NCBI GenBank assembly: GCA_001464895.1
Contig: LNEE01000035.1
Span: 1-64,000, forward strand
Direction: 5' to 3'
Length of the DNA stretch: 64,000 nucleotides
Origin: Betaproteobacteria bacterium Ga0077532
GTDB lineage: Bacteria > Pseudomonadota > Gammaproteobacteria > Burkholderiales > Ga0077523
In this document: one piece after another, positions 37,565-47,200 of the stretch
Position numbering within the stretch: the stretch's first letter is position 1
Layout of the letters: every line of letters starts with the position of its first letter
Notes under the pieces: generated by a model
Told to the model about the DNA's origin: nothing
What the model saw: only the letters and a program-made list of their open reading frames with translations
The model's database searches: none
Position numbers and translations under genes: made by a program

Positions 37565-38074
37565 ATGACCGTGCGTCACCATCGTCGTTCCTGGCGCCGG
37601 GCCGCGGGTCTTCTGATCGCGTTCTGCGCAGCCGCTCCCTTGGCCACTGCGCAGTCACCGGACCATCTTCTGGAGCGCTACGGGGTGCTGGCGCGTACCG
37701 AGAACCCGGCCTTCGAAGGCTTCTCTGCAGAGCGTGGGCGCGCCTTCTACTTCGCGCCGCGGGTGATCATCGGTCTCGGGGAGGCGAACTGCGCGTCGTG
37801 CCATCTCGATGATCCCACGCAGGCGATCCGGGCGCATCGTGCGAAGGTGCTGTGCCGCGCCTGCCATGTGATCGACGAGTCGGAGCATCCCGATCCGGAC
37901 CACGCGAAGAAGCGACATCTGGGGGCGTTCTCGCCTGCCGTGAACCCGGAACGCTTTCGCGACTTCGACCGCGTCGAGCGTCACTTCGAGGTGAACTGCC
38001 GGATGGTGTTGCAACGGGCCTGCACCGCGATCGAGAAGGGCGATCTCATCACCTGGCTGATCACGCTGCGCTGA
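37565..38074 (+). CDS. DUF1924 (SHP-like) c-type cytochrome
   Basis: Exported cytochrome of 169 residues. After an N-terminal arginine-rich signal (RRSWRRAAGLLIAFCAAAPLATA) come two CxxCH sites (CASCH and CRACH) and a C-terminal VNCRMVLQRACTAIEKGDLITWL stretch typical of DUF1924 proteins related to the sphaeroides heme protein, which binds oxygen or nitric oxide at a high-spin heme. The usual motif spacing suggests one or two hemes. It starts 41 bp after otnC. Confidence 0.8.
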   Translation: MTVRHHRRSWRRAAGLLIAFCAAAPLATAQSPDHLLERYGVLARTENPAFEGFSAERGRAFYFAPRVIIGLGEANCASCHLDDPTQAIRAHRAKVLCRACHVIDESEHPDPDHAKKRHLGAFSPAVNPERFRDFDRVERHFEVNCRMVLQRACTAIEKGDLITWLITLR

Positions 38075-38121
38075 AACGCCGCGCTCGTCCTGTCGCGACA
38101 CGGCGACAGTGGAGGCGAAAA

Positions 38122-38145
38122 AAAAGCGCCGGTGAAGGCGCTTTT
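38122..38145. terminator. Bidirectional intrinsic terminator
   Basis: A perfect stem AAAAGCGCC/GGCGCTTTT with loop GGTGAA, carrying a T-run on both strands. It lies between the convergent cytochrome (+, ends 38074) and HigA-N-like gene (-, ends 38251), so it can serve both. Confidence 0.9.
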
Positions 38146-38250
38146 GCAAGGGAGGTGAACCTGTTGTCGGCCGACGAATCCGCGGCTGCGCCATCGACCC
38201 GCTCGGGTCGATGGTGCCGGGGGCGTCCGGCGGCCTGTGGTGAAACCGAA

Positions 38251-38535
38251 TCAGCAGTGCAGGAAATCCGACCAGCGTCGGCGTGGGCCTTCGTAGTCGC
38301 GGTCGGAGCCGGAGAGATCCCATCCGCCGTTGTCTTCCTCGTCGATGCGCATCTCGTACTCGACGATCTGACGCAGCAGCGCTTCGGCACGGATCGCAGT
38401 CTCGTCGTCTCGTGCGGCGCGCATCGTGAGTCCGAGTAGCGACTTGGCTTCGCGGTAGTCGCGATCGCTCTCGATCGGCCGCGAGAAATGCGTGAGGTTG
38501 GTCGGGTGGGGTTCCCAGGTCGATTGCCCTTGCAT
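38251..38535 (-). CDS. Small acidic protein resembling the HigA N-terminal region
   Basis: Protein of 94 residues. The segment RPIESDRDYREAKSLLGLTM...EALLRQIVEYEMRIDEED resembles the helical N-terminal segment of HigA antitoxins, but the helix-turn-helix that follows in HigA is absent, and the tail (GWDLSGSDRDYEGPRRRW) is unrelated. No toxin gene adjoins it. ATG 38535 has AAGGAG 6-7 bases upstream, so it is probably translated. It could be a standalone protein-interaction domain or a degenerate antitoxin. The resemblance is a motif-level impression only. Confidence 0.6.
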   Translation of the reverse strand: MQGQSTWEPHPTNLTHFSRPIESDRDYREAKSLLGLTMRAARDDETAIRAEALLRQIVEYEMRIDEEDNGGWDLSGSDRDYEGPRRRWSDFLHC

Positions 38536-38626
38536 CACGGTCTCCTTCCGTCGTGTCTCGATCGTCACGCATCGCACTAATGCAAACGCGGTGCCAACCC
38601 GCCCTGCGCGCGCAATGTGTGACGTG

Positions 38627-40060
38627 CTACGTCAGGACGATGCTACGCCACGCGCCGAAACGCCATCGCAGGAAAAGCATAGTACCGAGGAGAACGACGT
38701 AGCCCAACGCTGCTGCCCACCCGCCCGTGGTGCCGAAACCGAACTGCGGAAGAAAGTGCACCCACCCCTCGCCCGGTGCGAACGACGCCATGTGGGCCAC
38801 GGGCACGAACACACCCCACGCGAGGAGCAGCAGGTAGACCGTCGGCGTCTTCACGTCGCCGGCGCCGCGCAGGCAGAACGCGCTCGCGAGGTTCAACGCA
38901 TCGAAGACCTGGTACGCGCCCGCGATCCACACGAGTCGCACGCCGAGCCGCACGACCTCTGCCGATCCGGGGTGGCTGGTGTCGCTGAACAGAGGCACCA
39001 GCCAGGGTCCGGCGAGCGCGATGCCCACGCCCACCGTCCCCATGTAGATCACCGAGAGCCGGATGATCGTGTTGCCCATGCGATTGGCCCAGTCGCGGTC
39101 GCCGGCGCCGATCGACTGCCCGACCAACGTCGTGCCGGCCATCGCGATCCCGATCGCGGGCAGGTAGGCGATGGCCGTCAGCATCATCACGATCTGCGTG
39201 GCGGCACCCTCCACCGCGCCCAGGCGCACCTGCATCAGTTGGAAGAGGGACATCGCCACGAGGTCGACAGCCGGGAACAGTCCTGTCGGCACACCCACGG
39301 CGAGCATTTTCTTCAGACCGCGGACGGTGGGGCGCCACGTGCGTCGGGTGCGATAGGGCGACTGGAACGGTGCCGAGAGGAACAGCCACATCGACAGGGC
39401 GCAACCGAGTCCGATCGACGCCGTCGTCGCCCACGCCGAACCCGCCATGCCGAGCCCGAGTTCGAAGATCAGTATCTCGTTCAGAACGGCGTTCACGATG
39501 GCCACGGCGAGCATCACCGCGAGGGACACGCGTGGTTTCCCGATGCCGTTGAAGAACCCGGCGAGACCCCACAGCACCACCGAGAGCGGGCCACCCAGCA
39601 TGCGCGGCATCCACCAGTCCGCGGCGAGCACCACGACCTGCGGCGGGAGTCCGAAGAGCCCGAGGATCCATTCCCCCTGCGTCGCCAGCGCCAGGAAGAA
39701 CGGCACCGTCGCGAGCGTGGCCCACAGACCCAGCCAGGTGCTGCGGGCCGCGCGGGTGCTCTGCCTCGCGCCATAGGCCTGCGACACGAACGTCTGCACG
39801 GCCAGGCCCACGCCGCCGAAGCCGAGCAGGAACACGATCGCCAGGAAGTGCACCGCGCCCATCGCGGCCATCGCTTCGACGGAGATGCGGCCCACGAACC
39901 AGGTGTCCGTGAGGTTCAGCACCAGTTGCACCGCGCTGTTCAGCATGAGCGGCAGTGCCAGCGCCATCACGGCCCGCAGGTCCACCCGGCGATGCCCGTG
40001 GGCATCGTGCCGCATGGCCGGCAGGCGCGATGGAACCGGTGACGGGATGGGCGTATCCAT
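38627..40060 (-). CDS. MATE-family efflux transporter
   Basis: Membrane antiporter of 477 residues with about twelve helices in two related halves, as in the NorM/DinF (MATE) family, exporting drugs or metabolites with sodium or proton exchange. Family-like stretches include ALPLMLNSAVQLVLNLTDTWFVGR at the first helix, FGGVGLAVQTFVSQAYGA and, in the second half, GIAMAGTTLVGQSIGAGD. ATG 40060 leaves a short hydrophilic lead; a GTG at 40099 would add 13 residues. It is divergent from the RidA-like gene. The substrate is unknown. Confidence 0.88.
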   Translation of the reverse strand: MDTPIPSPVPSRLPAMRHDAHGHRRVDLRAVMALALPLMLNSAVQLVLNLTDTWFVGRISVEAMAAMGAVHFLAIVFLLGFGGVGLAVQTFVSQAYGARQSTRAARSTWLGLWATLATVPFFLALATQGEWILGLFGLPPQVVVLAADWWMPRMLGGPLSVVLWGLAGFFNGIGKPRVSLAVMLAVAIVNAVLNEILIFELGLGMAGSAWATTASIGLGCALSMWLFLSAPFQSPYRTRRTWRPTVRGLKKMLAVGVPTGLFPAVDLVAMSLFQLMQVRLGAVEGAATQIVMMLTAIAYLPAIGIAMAGTTLVGQSIGAGDRDWANRMGNTIIRLSVIYMGTVGVGIALAGPWLVPLFSDTSHPGSAEVVRLGVRLVWIAGAYQVFDALNLASAFCLRGAGDVKTPTVYLLLLAWGVFVPVAHMASFAPGEGWVHFLPQFGFGTTGGWAAALGYVVLLGTMLFLRWRFGAWRSIVLT

Positions 40061-40159
40061 GGGAGTCTTGGCTGGTGCGGCGGGTCGCTTCGGGCGCACC
40101 CGCAGGGCGGGCCCGCCAGGACGGGGACGGGAAGCTAAACAGATTCGGAGAACGCGGCA

Positions 40160-41008
40160 ATGGAAATATTCACACTATCCGCACATCGGCGCGCACTCCT
40201 GCGTGCCGGCCTGGCAGGCATCGCCGTCGTGGTCGCCGGGCCGGCGATCGGTCAGCCGGCGCGCGCCCTGATCGAGCAGCCCGTCGGTGGACTGCGATTC
40301 GCGCCGGGAGGGCAGGTGTTCGCCAGCGGTGCCGTGGCTGTGGAGGGTCACGGGCTCGTCCACGCGGTCCTCGATCCTTGGCTGCCGCTCGACGAGGCGT
40401 ACGCCTTCGTCGAGGCCCACCTCCGATCGCTCGGTCGGCCGATGCAGGCGCTGTGCGGCATGGAACTGCGCCTCCCGAGGCAGCTCACCCGGGAGGAGTT
40501 CGATGCGTTCAACCAGCCCTACGTCCAACGCCTCATCGAGTGGGGGCTCCTCGTCGAGGGGCGCAACCCCGTATCCCGGACCAACGTCGCGCCGGCCATG
40601 GACCCGCCCGAGCAGCCCATGCTGCACGGGTTCACGTTCTCGATGCCGGGGCTCGACGGTCGCCGCGACTTCGTGATGGCAGGCATGACCGAGACCGGCC
40701 CGGGCGGACGCATCATCGCCTCGGGCGACACGTCACCGGCCGGGCTGCGGGAGAAGGTGCGCTACGTGATCGAGGCCGTCTCCCGTCGCCTGGAGGGCCT
40801 CGATCGCCACTACGACGATGCGAGCCACGTCGAGTTCTACACGGCGCTGCCCGCCGAGGGGCTGGTGACCGATCTGTTGATCCCCGCCATCGACGCCGCC
40901 GGACGCCGTGGCCTTCGCTGGCATTTCGGGCGGCCGCCGGTGGCGGGTCTGGAGGTGGAACTGGAGGCGCGCCGCGCGTCGCGCGAGACGGTGCTCTCCA
41001 CCCGTTGA
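40160..41008 (+). CDS. RidA/CnbZ-like protein with an export-type leader
   Basis: Protein of 282 residues. A leader with paired arginines (HRRALLRAGLAGIAVVVAGPAIGQP) suggests Tat export. The remaining sequence resembles the RidA/YjgF-like group annotated as aminomuconate deaminases (CnbZ): CGMELRLP, WGLLVEGRNPVSRTNVAPA, FVMAGMTE, SGDTSPAGLREKVRYVIEAV and a VEFYTALP end. The family assignment is from memory of motifs. If right, export is unusual because RidA-type deaminases act in the cytoplasm. GGAGAA lies 7 bases before the ATG. Confidence 0.6.
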   Translation: MEIFTLSAHRRALLRAGLAGIAVVVAGPAIGQPARALIEQPVGGLRFAPGGQVFASGAVAVEGHGLVHAVLDPWLPLDEAYAFVEAHLRSLGRPMQALCGMELRLPRQLTREEFDAFNQPYVQRLIEWGLLVEGRNPVSRTNVAPAMDPPEQPMLHGFTFSMPGLDGRRDFVMAGMTETGPGGRIIASGDTSPAGLREKVRYVIEAVSRRLEGLDRHYDDASHVEFYTALPAEGLVTDLLIPAIDAAGRRGLRWHFGRPPVAGLEVELEARRASRETVLSTR

Positions 41009-41023
41009 GGCGGGCCGTGTCGG

Positions 41024-41872
41024 TCAGTCCAGTACCAGCAGCAGCGGCTGGTGATCGGATGCGGTCGTGAGCACGTCCACGGCCACGCGACGCACCCGTG
41101 GCGCGAGGTCCTCGGTCACGAACGCGTAGTCCCAGGTGCCGAGCGGCAGGTGCCTGTCGTGCACCCCCACCGTCGGCGGATGCGGAGAGCCGCCGTTCGC
41201 GAGCGGCCACGCATCGATCCACCGGGGCGTGCCGCTGTCGAGCGGTGCCTGCATCCGGGCCCGCAGGGGATCTTCGGGGACGAAGTTGAAGTCACCGCAG
41301 ATCACGGCCGACGGTGGACGCGGTGTCGATGCAAAGGGTTCGTCGGGGGAGCCCGCCAGGCGGGGTGCGAGCGCGTGGCCGCACGCTTCGGCATGCAGCG
41401 TCCGCAGGGCCTCCACCTGTGCCGCACGCTGCTGGCCGGAGTAGTACTCGAGGTGCGTCGTCAGGATCCGAATCGGCCCGGACGGCGCCTCGATCACGGC
41501 CTCCAGGGCGAGCCGCTGCATGCTGGGCACCGCCGGGTCGGCCGGCCATGGCAGCAGGTGCCGGTAGACCTGATGGACCGGCAGGCGCGTGAAGATCGCA
41601 TTCCCGAAGTGCCGACGTCCGCCACGGCCGTCGTCCTGGTCGGTCGCGATGCCGTAGAGCGCGCGATGGTCCGGCAGCGCTTCGGCGAGCAACGCCATCT
41701 GGTCCTCGCCGGCGCTGCCCGCGAGCCCTCCGAAGTTCACTGCGATCTCCTGCAGGCAGAGGACGTCGAAATCGCCCATCGACATGGCATCCCGCGCGAT
41801 CCGGCCCGGGTCCACCCGGCCATCGACGCCGCGGCACCACTGCGTGTTCCAGGTGATCAGCGTGAGCGACAT
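41024..41872 (-). CDS. Endonuclease/exonuclease/phosphatase-family protein
   Basis: Metal-dependent phosphodiesterase or phosphatase of the DNase I-like fold, 282 residues. Motifs in order: ITWNTQW, VLCLQEI with the metal glutamate, GNAIFTR, TTHLEYYSG with a catalytic histidine, GDFNFVP, and TTASDHQPLL with the closing catalytic histidine. No signal peptide. Family members range from nucleases to sphingomyelinase-like and CDP-alcohol-type enzymes; nothing here decides. It is convergent with the RidA-like gene. Confidence 0.85.
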   Translation of the reverse strand: MSLTLITWNTQWCRGVDGRVDPGRIARDAMSMGDFDVLCLQEIAVNFGGLAGSAGEDQMALLAEALPDHRALYGIATDQDDGRGGRRHFGNAIFTRLPVHQVYRHLLPWPADPAVPSMQRLALEAVIEAPSGPIRILTTHLEYYSGQQRAAQVEALRTLHAEACGHALAPRLAGSPDEPFASTPRPPSAVICGDFNFVPEDPLRARMQAPLDSGTPRWIDAWPLANGGSPHPPTVGVHDRHLPLGTWDYAFVTEDLAPRVRRVAVDVLTTASDHQPLLLVLD

Positions 41873-41938
41873 CGACTACGCCGCAGGGGGTTGCGTACAC
41901 GACGACGAGCCCGTGGGCCGGCCCGGTGCGTACGCTGG

Positions 41939-41964
41939 AAAACAAAAACCCCGCGATTGCGGGG
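41939..41964 (-). terminator. Intrinsic terminator for the minus strand
   Basis: On the minus strand a stem GCCCCGC/GCGGGG with loop AATC is followed by TTTTTGTTTT. It lies about 115 bp past the stop of the 57-residue gene and before the endonuclease gene, ending that small transcript. Confidence 0.8.
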
Positions 41965-42078
41965 CAGGGGTTCCGGAGTCGTCGCGCACCGCGCGACGCC
42001 GGCCGGGAAGGCTCGGATGCGGAGCGGGACGGCGCGATACCCGATCGGATGTCGGCACCGCGCCCCCGGTCAGTATCG

Positions 42079-42252
42079 TCAGGCGTGCAGCGGTTTTCGC
42101 TGTTCCTGTCGTTGCGAGTCGGCCAGGGGATGGATCAGCGGGCTCGACTGCAGATCCGACCGCGCGTCGACCCGGTTCGCGGCGTCCTTGCGACGCTGTT
42201 CTTCCTCCTGGGCCATCTGGGCCCAGTACAGCCACTCGAATTCGAAGCACAT
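42079..42252 (-). CDS. Small protein of 57 residues, unknown function
   Basis: Reads MCFEFEWLYWAQMAQEEEQR at the start and ends QRQEQRKPLHA: an aromatic-acidic head and a charged, probably helical tail. AGGAGG lies 6 bases before the ATG, a promoter-like pair occurs upstream (TTGTCA, N18, TAGGAT) and an intrinsic terminator follows, so this is a complete small transcription unit. Short proteins beginning MCFE are found scattered through betaproteobacteria; no function is known to me. Confidence 0.75.
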   Translation of the reverse strand: MCFEFEWLYWAQMAQEEEQRRKDAANRVDARSDLQSSPLIHPLADSQRQEQRKPLHA

Positions 42253-42300
42253 GGCCACCTCCTGCAGTGTGTGATCACCAGTCTTGTTCTTGTTGAGGGG

Positions 42301-42330
42301 ATCCTACGCCCGGTTTTTCGGCGGTGACAA
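42301..42330 (-). promoter_or_regulatory. Promoter of the 57-residue gene
   Basis: On the minus strand, TTGTCA (42330-42325) and TAGGAT (42306-42301) are spaced 18 bp, which predicts transcription from near 42294 with a leader of about 40 bases ahead of the small gene. Confidence 0.5.
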
Positions 42331-42423
42331 CCGAATCCGATGCTGCGTTGCGCAAGGCGGGCGGGTACCCTTCGCCGGTCGCCGATCCGATCGGTAGCCC
42401 TCCCGACACGACCCCGTCGACCC

Positions 42424-43623
42424 GTGAGCCTTGCCGAATCCCTGATCCGTTTCGTGCGCGTGTTGCGCGCCACCGGCATCCCGGTGGGGGCCGACCGCCT
42501 CATCGTTGCCGCCAGGGCGCTCGCGCTGACCGGCGTGACGCGCCGCGACGACGTCTACTGGACGCTCGTCGCGCTTCTCCTGTCGCGCCGTGAGCAACTG
42601 GAAGTCTTCGACCAGACGTTCCGCGCGGTCTGGGAGTCCGGTCCGCCTGCCGCGGCCACCGCGCCCGGCGGAGGGGGAACGCCGGCGTCCGTGGAGGAAA
42701 TCCCGGACGATGTCGCGCGTCGCGTGCTCGATGCGCTGGCGGCGGAAGCAACGCCGCCGGACGTCGCGGCCGCAGAGGCCGACGAGACCGAAGCGCTGGT
42801 GGTCCACGCCTCGGCCCGGGAGCGCCTCCAGCGGGCCGACTTCGGGACCATGACGCTCGAGGAACTGCAGGAGGCCCGACGCCTCATGGCCCGCCTGCGA
42901 CTGCCGATTCCGGAGGTGCCGACGCGCCGCCGGCGGGCCTCGCCCCACGGCCCCCGTATCGATCTTCGCGCAACCTTGCGGGCCGGCCTCCGGACGGGCG
43001 GCGAGATCGCGACCCTGCGTCGCAGCGCGGTGCGGCGCCGCCCGCCGCCGCTCGTCGTGCTCTGCGACGTGTCCGGGTCCATGCAGCAGTACGCGCGGAT
43101 GTTCCTGCACTTCCTGCATGCGGTGACCAACGACCGCGATCGCGTGCACGTCTTCCTGTTCGGCACCCGCCTCACGCCGGTCACGCGCCAGCTGCGGCAT
43201 CGGGATGTCGATGCCGCGCTGCGGGCCGTGGCCGAGGCTGTTCCCGACTGGTCCGGCGGCACGCGGATCTCGGCGAGTCTCGCGGAATTCAACCTGCGCT
43301 GGGCGAGGCGCGTCCTCGGTCAGAACGCCGTGGTCCTGCTCATCACCGACGGACTCGATCGCGACGGCGTCGACCAGCTCGACGTCGAGGCCGATCGACT
43401 CCGCAAGGCGTGCCGGCGCCTGCTGTGGCTGAATCCGCTCCTGCGGTTCGATGGATTCGCGCCCAAGGCCGCCGGCATCCGCGCGCTGCTCCCCCACGTG
43501 GATGCCTTCCTGCCGGCGCATAATCTGAAGAGTCTCGAGGATCTGGCGCGGGTCCTCGTTCCCTCCCGCCGCGTCGCGCCGCATACAACTCCGCACACAA
43601 GGAACACCCCCGCATGGAAATGA
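42424..43623 (+). CDS. CoxE-like von Willebrand A-domain protein
   Basis: Protein of 399 residues with a C-terminal von Willebrand A domain: the metal-ion site DVSGSMQQYARM (DxSxS), the TRxxP-like segment and LLITDGLDRDG. The N-terminal half is helical and proline-rich in the middle. CoxE assists maturation of the Mo-Cu site of aerobic CO dehydrogenase together with the AAA+ protein CoxD; similar proteins serve other molybdenum hydroxylases. GTG 42424 begins MSLAESLIRFVRVLR in the family style. The stop overlaps the CoxG-like gene by 10 bp. No coxMSL, coxD or coxF is present nearby. Confidence 0.82.
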   Translation: MSLAESLIRFVRVLRATGIPVGADRLIVAARALALTGVTRRDDVYWTLVALLLSRREQLEVFDQTFRAVWESGPPAAATAPGGGGTPASVEEIPDDVARRVLDALAAEATPPDVAAAEADETEALVVHASARERLQRADFGTMTLEELQEARRLMARLRLPIPEVPTRRRRASPHGPRIDLRATLRAGLRTGGEIATLRRSAVRRRPPPLVVLCDVSGSMQQYARMFLHFLHAVTNDRDRVHVFLFGTRLTPVTRQLRHRDVDAALRAVAEAVPDWSGGTRISASLAEFNLRWARRVLGQNAVVLLITDGLDRDGVDQLDVEADRLRKACRRLLWLNPLLRFDGFAPKAAGIRALLPHVDAFLPAHNLKSLEDLARVLVPSRRVAPHTTPHTRNTPAWK

Positions 43624-44165
43624 TGGGAGAGCAGATCATCCCCCTGCCGCAAGGCGCGGTCTGGGATGCGCTCAACAATCCGGACATCCTCAAGCAGTGC
43701 ATCCCCGGCTGCGACAGTGTCGAGAAGGTCGCCGACAACGAATACAAGATCTCGATGGTGGCCGCCGTCGGCCCGGTGAAGGCGAAGTTCACCGGCAAGC
43801 TCACCATCGTCGATCCGCAGCCACCCAACTCGTACGGCCTCGCCTTCGAAGGGTCGGGCGGGGTTGCCGGGTTCGGCAAGGGCACGGCCGACGTCTCCCT
43901 CACGCAGGAATCCGACGACGTCACCTGCCTCACATACCGAGCCACGGCCACGGTCGGCGGCAAGCTCGCGCAGATCGGTTCGCGCCTGATCGATGGCGTG
44001 GCCCGCAAGATGGCCGATGGGTTCTTCACGAAGTTCACCGAAGCAGCGACCGTCGCTGCGGGACTCGCGCCGGAGGCGGACGCCGTCGATCCGCAGGCCG
44101 AGCCGCCGAAGCGCCGCGGATGGTTCGGGCGCAAGTCCGCCGACGACGCTCCGGGCGACGCCTGA
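43614..44165 (+). CDS. CoxG-like SRPBCC-domain protein
   Basis: Protein of 183 residues with the CoxG (carbon monoxide dehydrogenase subunit G) form of the SRPBCC fold: PLPQGAVWDALNNPDILKQCIPGCDSVEKV, then YRATATVGGKLAQIGSRLIDGVARKMADGFF. CoxG helps anchor CO dehydrogenase to the membrane; homologues accompany other molybdenum hydroxylases. A proline- and charge-rich tail of about 35 residues follows. It is translationally coupled to the CoxE-like gene. Confidence 0.87.
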   Translation: MEMMGEQIIPLPQGAVWDALNNPDILKQCIPGCDSVEKVADNEYKISMVAAVGPVKAKFTGKLTIVDPQPPNSYGLAFEGSGGVAGFGKGTADVSLTQESDDVTCLTYRATATVGGKLAQIGSRLIDGVARKMADGFFTKFTEAATVAAGLAPEADAVDPQAEPPKRRGWFGRKSADDAPGDA

Positions 44166-44252
44166 TCGCCTTCCGCGCGACGTAGGGGTTTCCGGCGACC
44201 CGTCGCCGGGCTTACGCTCAACGTGGCGGGATGTGTGCCGTAAGTCCTGCAG

Positions 44253-47200
44253 GTGGAAACGAACGGGGAGCCTGACCTGGACCACGCAGTATCCGAACGG
44301 TCGATGAAACACACGGGCGCTTCGGACGTGCACGGGTGGCCCATGCCCATGCGGCTGGCCCCCGTGGTCGTGCTGGTCCTCTCGCTGGCCATCACGGCGG
44401 CTTTCTGGGTGTTCTCCCTCATCGAATCGGACCGCGCCACCGAGCGCCGTTTCGCCGCCATCGCCAACGAACTCGTTGCCGACTTCGATCGCCGACTCGC
44501 CGCGGCGGAGCGGCAGGCCGTGGCTGTGGCCGGGTTCGTGGATGCCAAGGTGATGGCCGGCGCCGGGCCGGGCGCTGCCCTCGCCCTGCGGGTTCCGCAT
44601 GGCGATCTCGCCCGCCACGTGTCTGAGCAGCGCGCCGCGTTGCCCGGATATCGCGTGTGGCCATCGGCGGCGCGGGCCGTCCACTATCCCGTCGTCCGCG
44701 CCGACGTCGACGACCCGGGCGTCTCCCCGGGCTACGACCTCGCTGACGATCCTGCCCGTCTCGACGCGATCGATCGCGCCATCCAGACCCGGAAACCCGC
44801 CTTCACCGTCGTCGTCGCTTCGCCGGCGGAGGCATCCGGATCCGCCGCCGAACCGCCCGCCGCCGAACCGCGCGTGGTGGTGGTGACCGCCGTCCCCCGT
44901 GCGGACCGTGGTCCGCGTGTCTCCCGCAGCGATGGTGCGGGCGCGCTCGGCGTCGTCGCCGTCTCCTTTCCCGTCGCGCGCCTGGGCCGAGAGATGGTCG
45001 CCGACACGATGGGCGTCGCGCTCGCCCTCACCGCCCGTCCTTCCGGAGCGGATCCCGTCACCGTCGACACCCATCCCGGCCAGCGGCGCGCGCCTCACAT
45101 CCCGCCCACGAGGCGCACGCTGCAACATGGTGGCGTCGACTTCGAAGTGCGGGTCGAGGCGCTCCCGACCTTCAGTGATCGGCTGGGCGGGGCGGACCTC
45201 CGGATCCCGTTCGCCGGTATCGCTCTGACGTTCGCGCTCTACGCACTTGTCGAATGGCTCTCCCGCCGGGACTCCGCCGTCCGCAGTCGCCAGGCCGACG
45301 AGCTGGCACTCTCTCGGGAGCGATCGCACCTGCAGTCGCAGATCTCCCTGGCGCTCGTGACCGGCCTGCCGTTCGAGGACGTGGTCGCGATCGCCCTGCG
45401 AGGCGCCGAATCGTTCGTGCCGCGGTGCCGTGCGATGTGGTCGACGGTGGACGACGTCGGCAATCGCCAGGAACGTGTCCACGGAGGGTCCTGGGGAGCA
45501 TCGGCGGACGGACGGGCCGAGGGCGGCACCGACCTCTCGTCGGCGCCCGGCTACCTCGATCTGCTCCGCGCGAACCGGCTCGTCGTGGTGGCCACCGTTC
45601 AGGATGACCCCCTGGTCGCCGGCGTGCGCGAGTGCATGCTGGCCGCGGGCGTCCGGGCGTTCGTCGACGTCCCGGTCCACCAGGGTGGCGGGCTGCGCGG
45701 GTCCCTGCGTGTCGACGTCGACCAACCCACCGAGTGGACGTCCGAGCAGTTGCGGGTACTTCGCGAGATCGGTGACACCATCGCCATCGCGCTCGAGTTC
45801 TCGCAGGCGCGGGCCACCCGCGATGCCGCGTTCGCTCAGGAGGCGGCGAGCCGCCATTTCCTCGATGCGGTCCTCGATGCCCTGCCGCATCCCGTCTTCG
45901 TGAAGGACGCCGGGCACCGCATCCTCAAGATCAATCGCGAAGGCGCGCGCTGGCTCGGACTGCCCAAGGAGGCAGTGGAGGGTCGTACCGACGCGGAGCT
46001 GGTCGGCGAGGCGACCGCCAGTGTGGCGATCACCGAGGATACCCAGGCCCTCGCCTCGCCCGGGGTGCTGTTCCGGACCCTCATCAAGGGCCGTCTGCCC
46101 CACGCGCCGGGCGAGGTGCTCGTCAGCAAGACGGCGGTCGATCTGGGTGGCGGGCGCCTGCACCTGATCGGCATGTCGATGCCGGTCGACGATCTCCGGG
46201 CGGCACAGCGGCGGGCGGAGGAGAGCGAGCGATTCCTCACGATGATGCTCGACGCCCTGCCTGTCGCCATCGTGACGAAGGACGAAGCGGGGCGCTGGCT
46301 GCTCGTGAACGAGGCCTATCTGGCGGTGATCGGGATGCGCCGCGAGGACGTGCTCGGTCGCACCGACATCGACGTGTTCGGTCCGGAGGCGGGCGCCGTG
46401 TACCGCGCTCAGGATCTCGACATCCTCCAATCCGGCGTGCCCCTGTCGGTCGAGGAACCGTATCGGCTCGCGTCCGGCGGCGAGGGCTGGCGTCTGCGGA
46501 CCAAGCAGCGCGTCATCGACCCCGCCGGCCATCGGCTGCTGCTCGCGGTGGGAGTCGACGTGACGGCCCGGCGCGAGGCGCAGGCGGCCTCGGAGCGCTA
46601 CCGGACCTTCCTCGACGCGGTGCTGCAGGCCATTCCCGTGGCAGTGTCGGTGAAGGACGCCGAGCATCGCTGGGTGATCGTGAACGACGCCGTGGAGACG
46701 CTCCACGGGCGGGAGAAGGGTGCGTACATCGGTCGCGCCGTGACGGAGATCCTCTCACCGGAGCTGGCAGCGCAGGTCATCGCCGAGGACGACATCGTGT
46801 TGTCCACCGACAAGCCGGTGATCCGCGAATGGCACGTGCCGTCGCCGTCTGGCAGTCCACGCTGGCTCCTCACCCGCAAGATCGCCACGCGGCTCAACGA
46901 TGGGTCCGCCTACATCATCGCGGTCGATCTCGACGTCACGGAATCGCGGGCGGCGCAGGAGCTGCTCCGCCGCCACCGCGACGATCTCGAACAGCAGGTG
47001 CGCGAACGCACCGCAGAGTTGCTGGAGGCGAAGAACGCAGCCGAGAACGCGAACCGCGCGAAATCGGAGTTCCTCGCGAACATGTCGCACGAGCTGCGCA
47101 CACCCATGCATGCCATCCTCTCGTTCTCGCAGCTGGGCCTCGAGCGTCTCGCCACCGGGCGCATCGATGCCGATCGGACCCGCCTCTATCTCGATCGGAT

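Noticed and set aside
43320..46706. An 1128-residue minus-strand open frame opposite CoxE, CoxG and the sensor kinase
   Set aside because: Its composition is that of a shadow frame and it lies opposite three genes with intact motifs.
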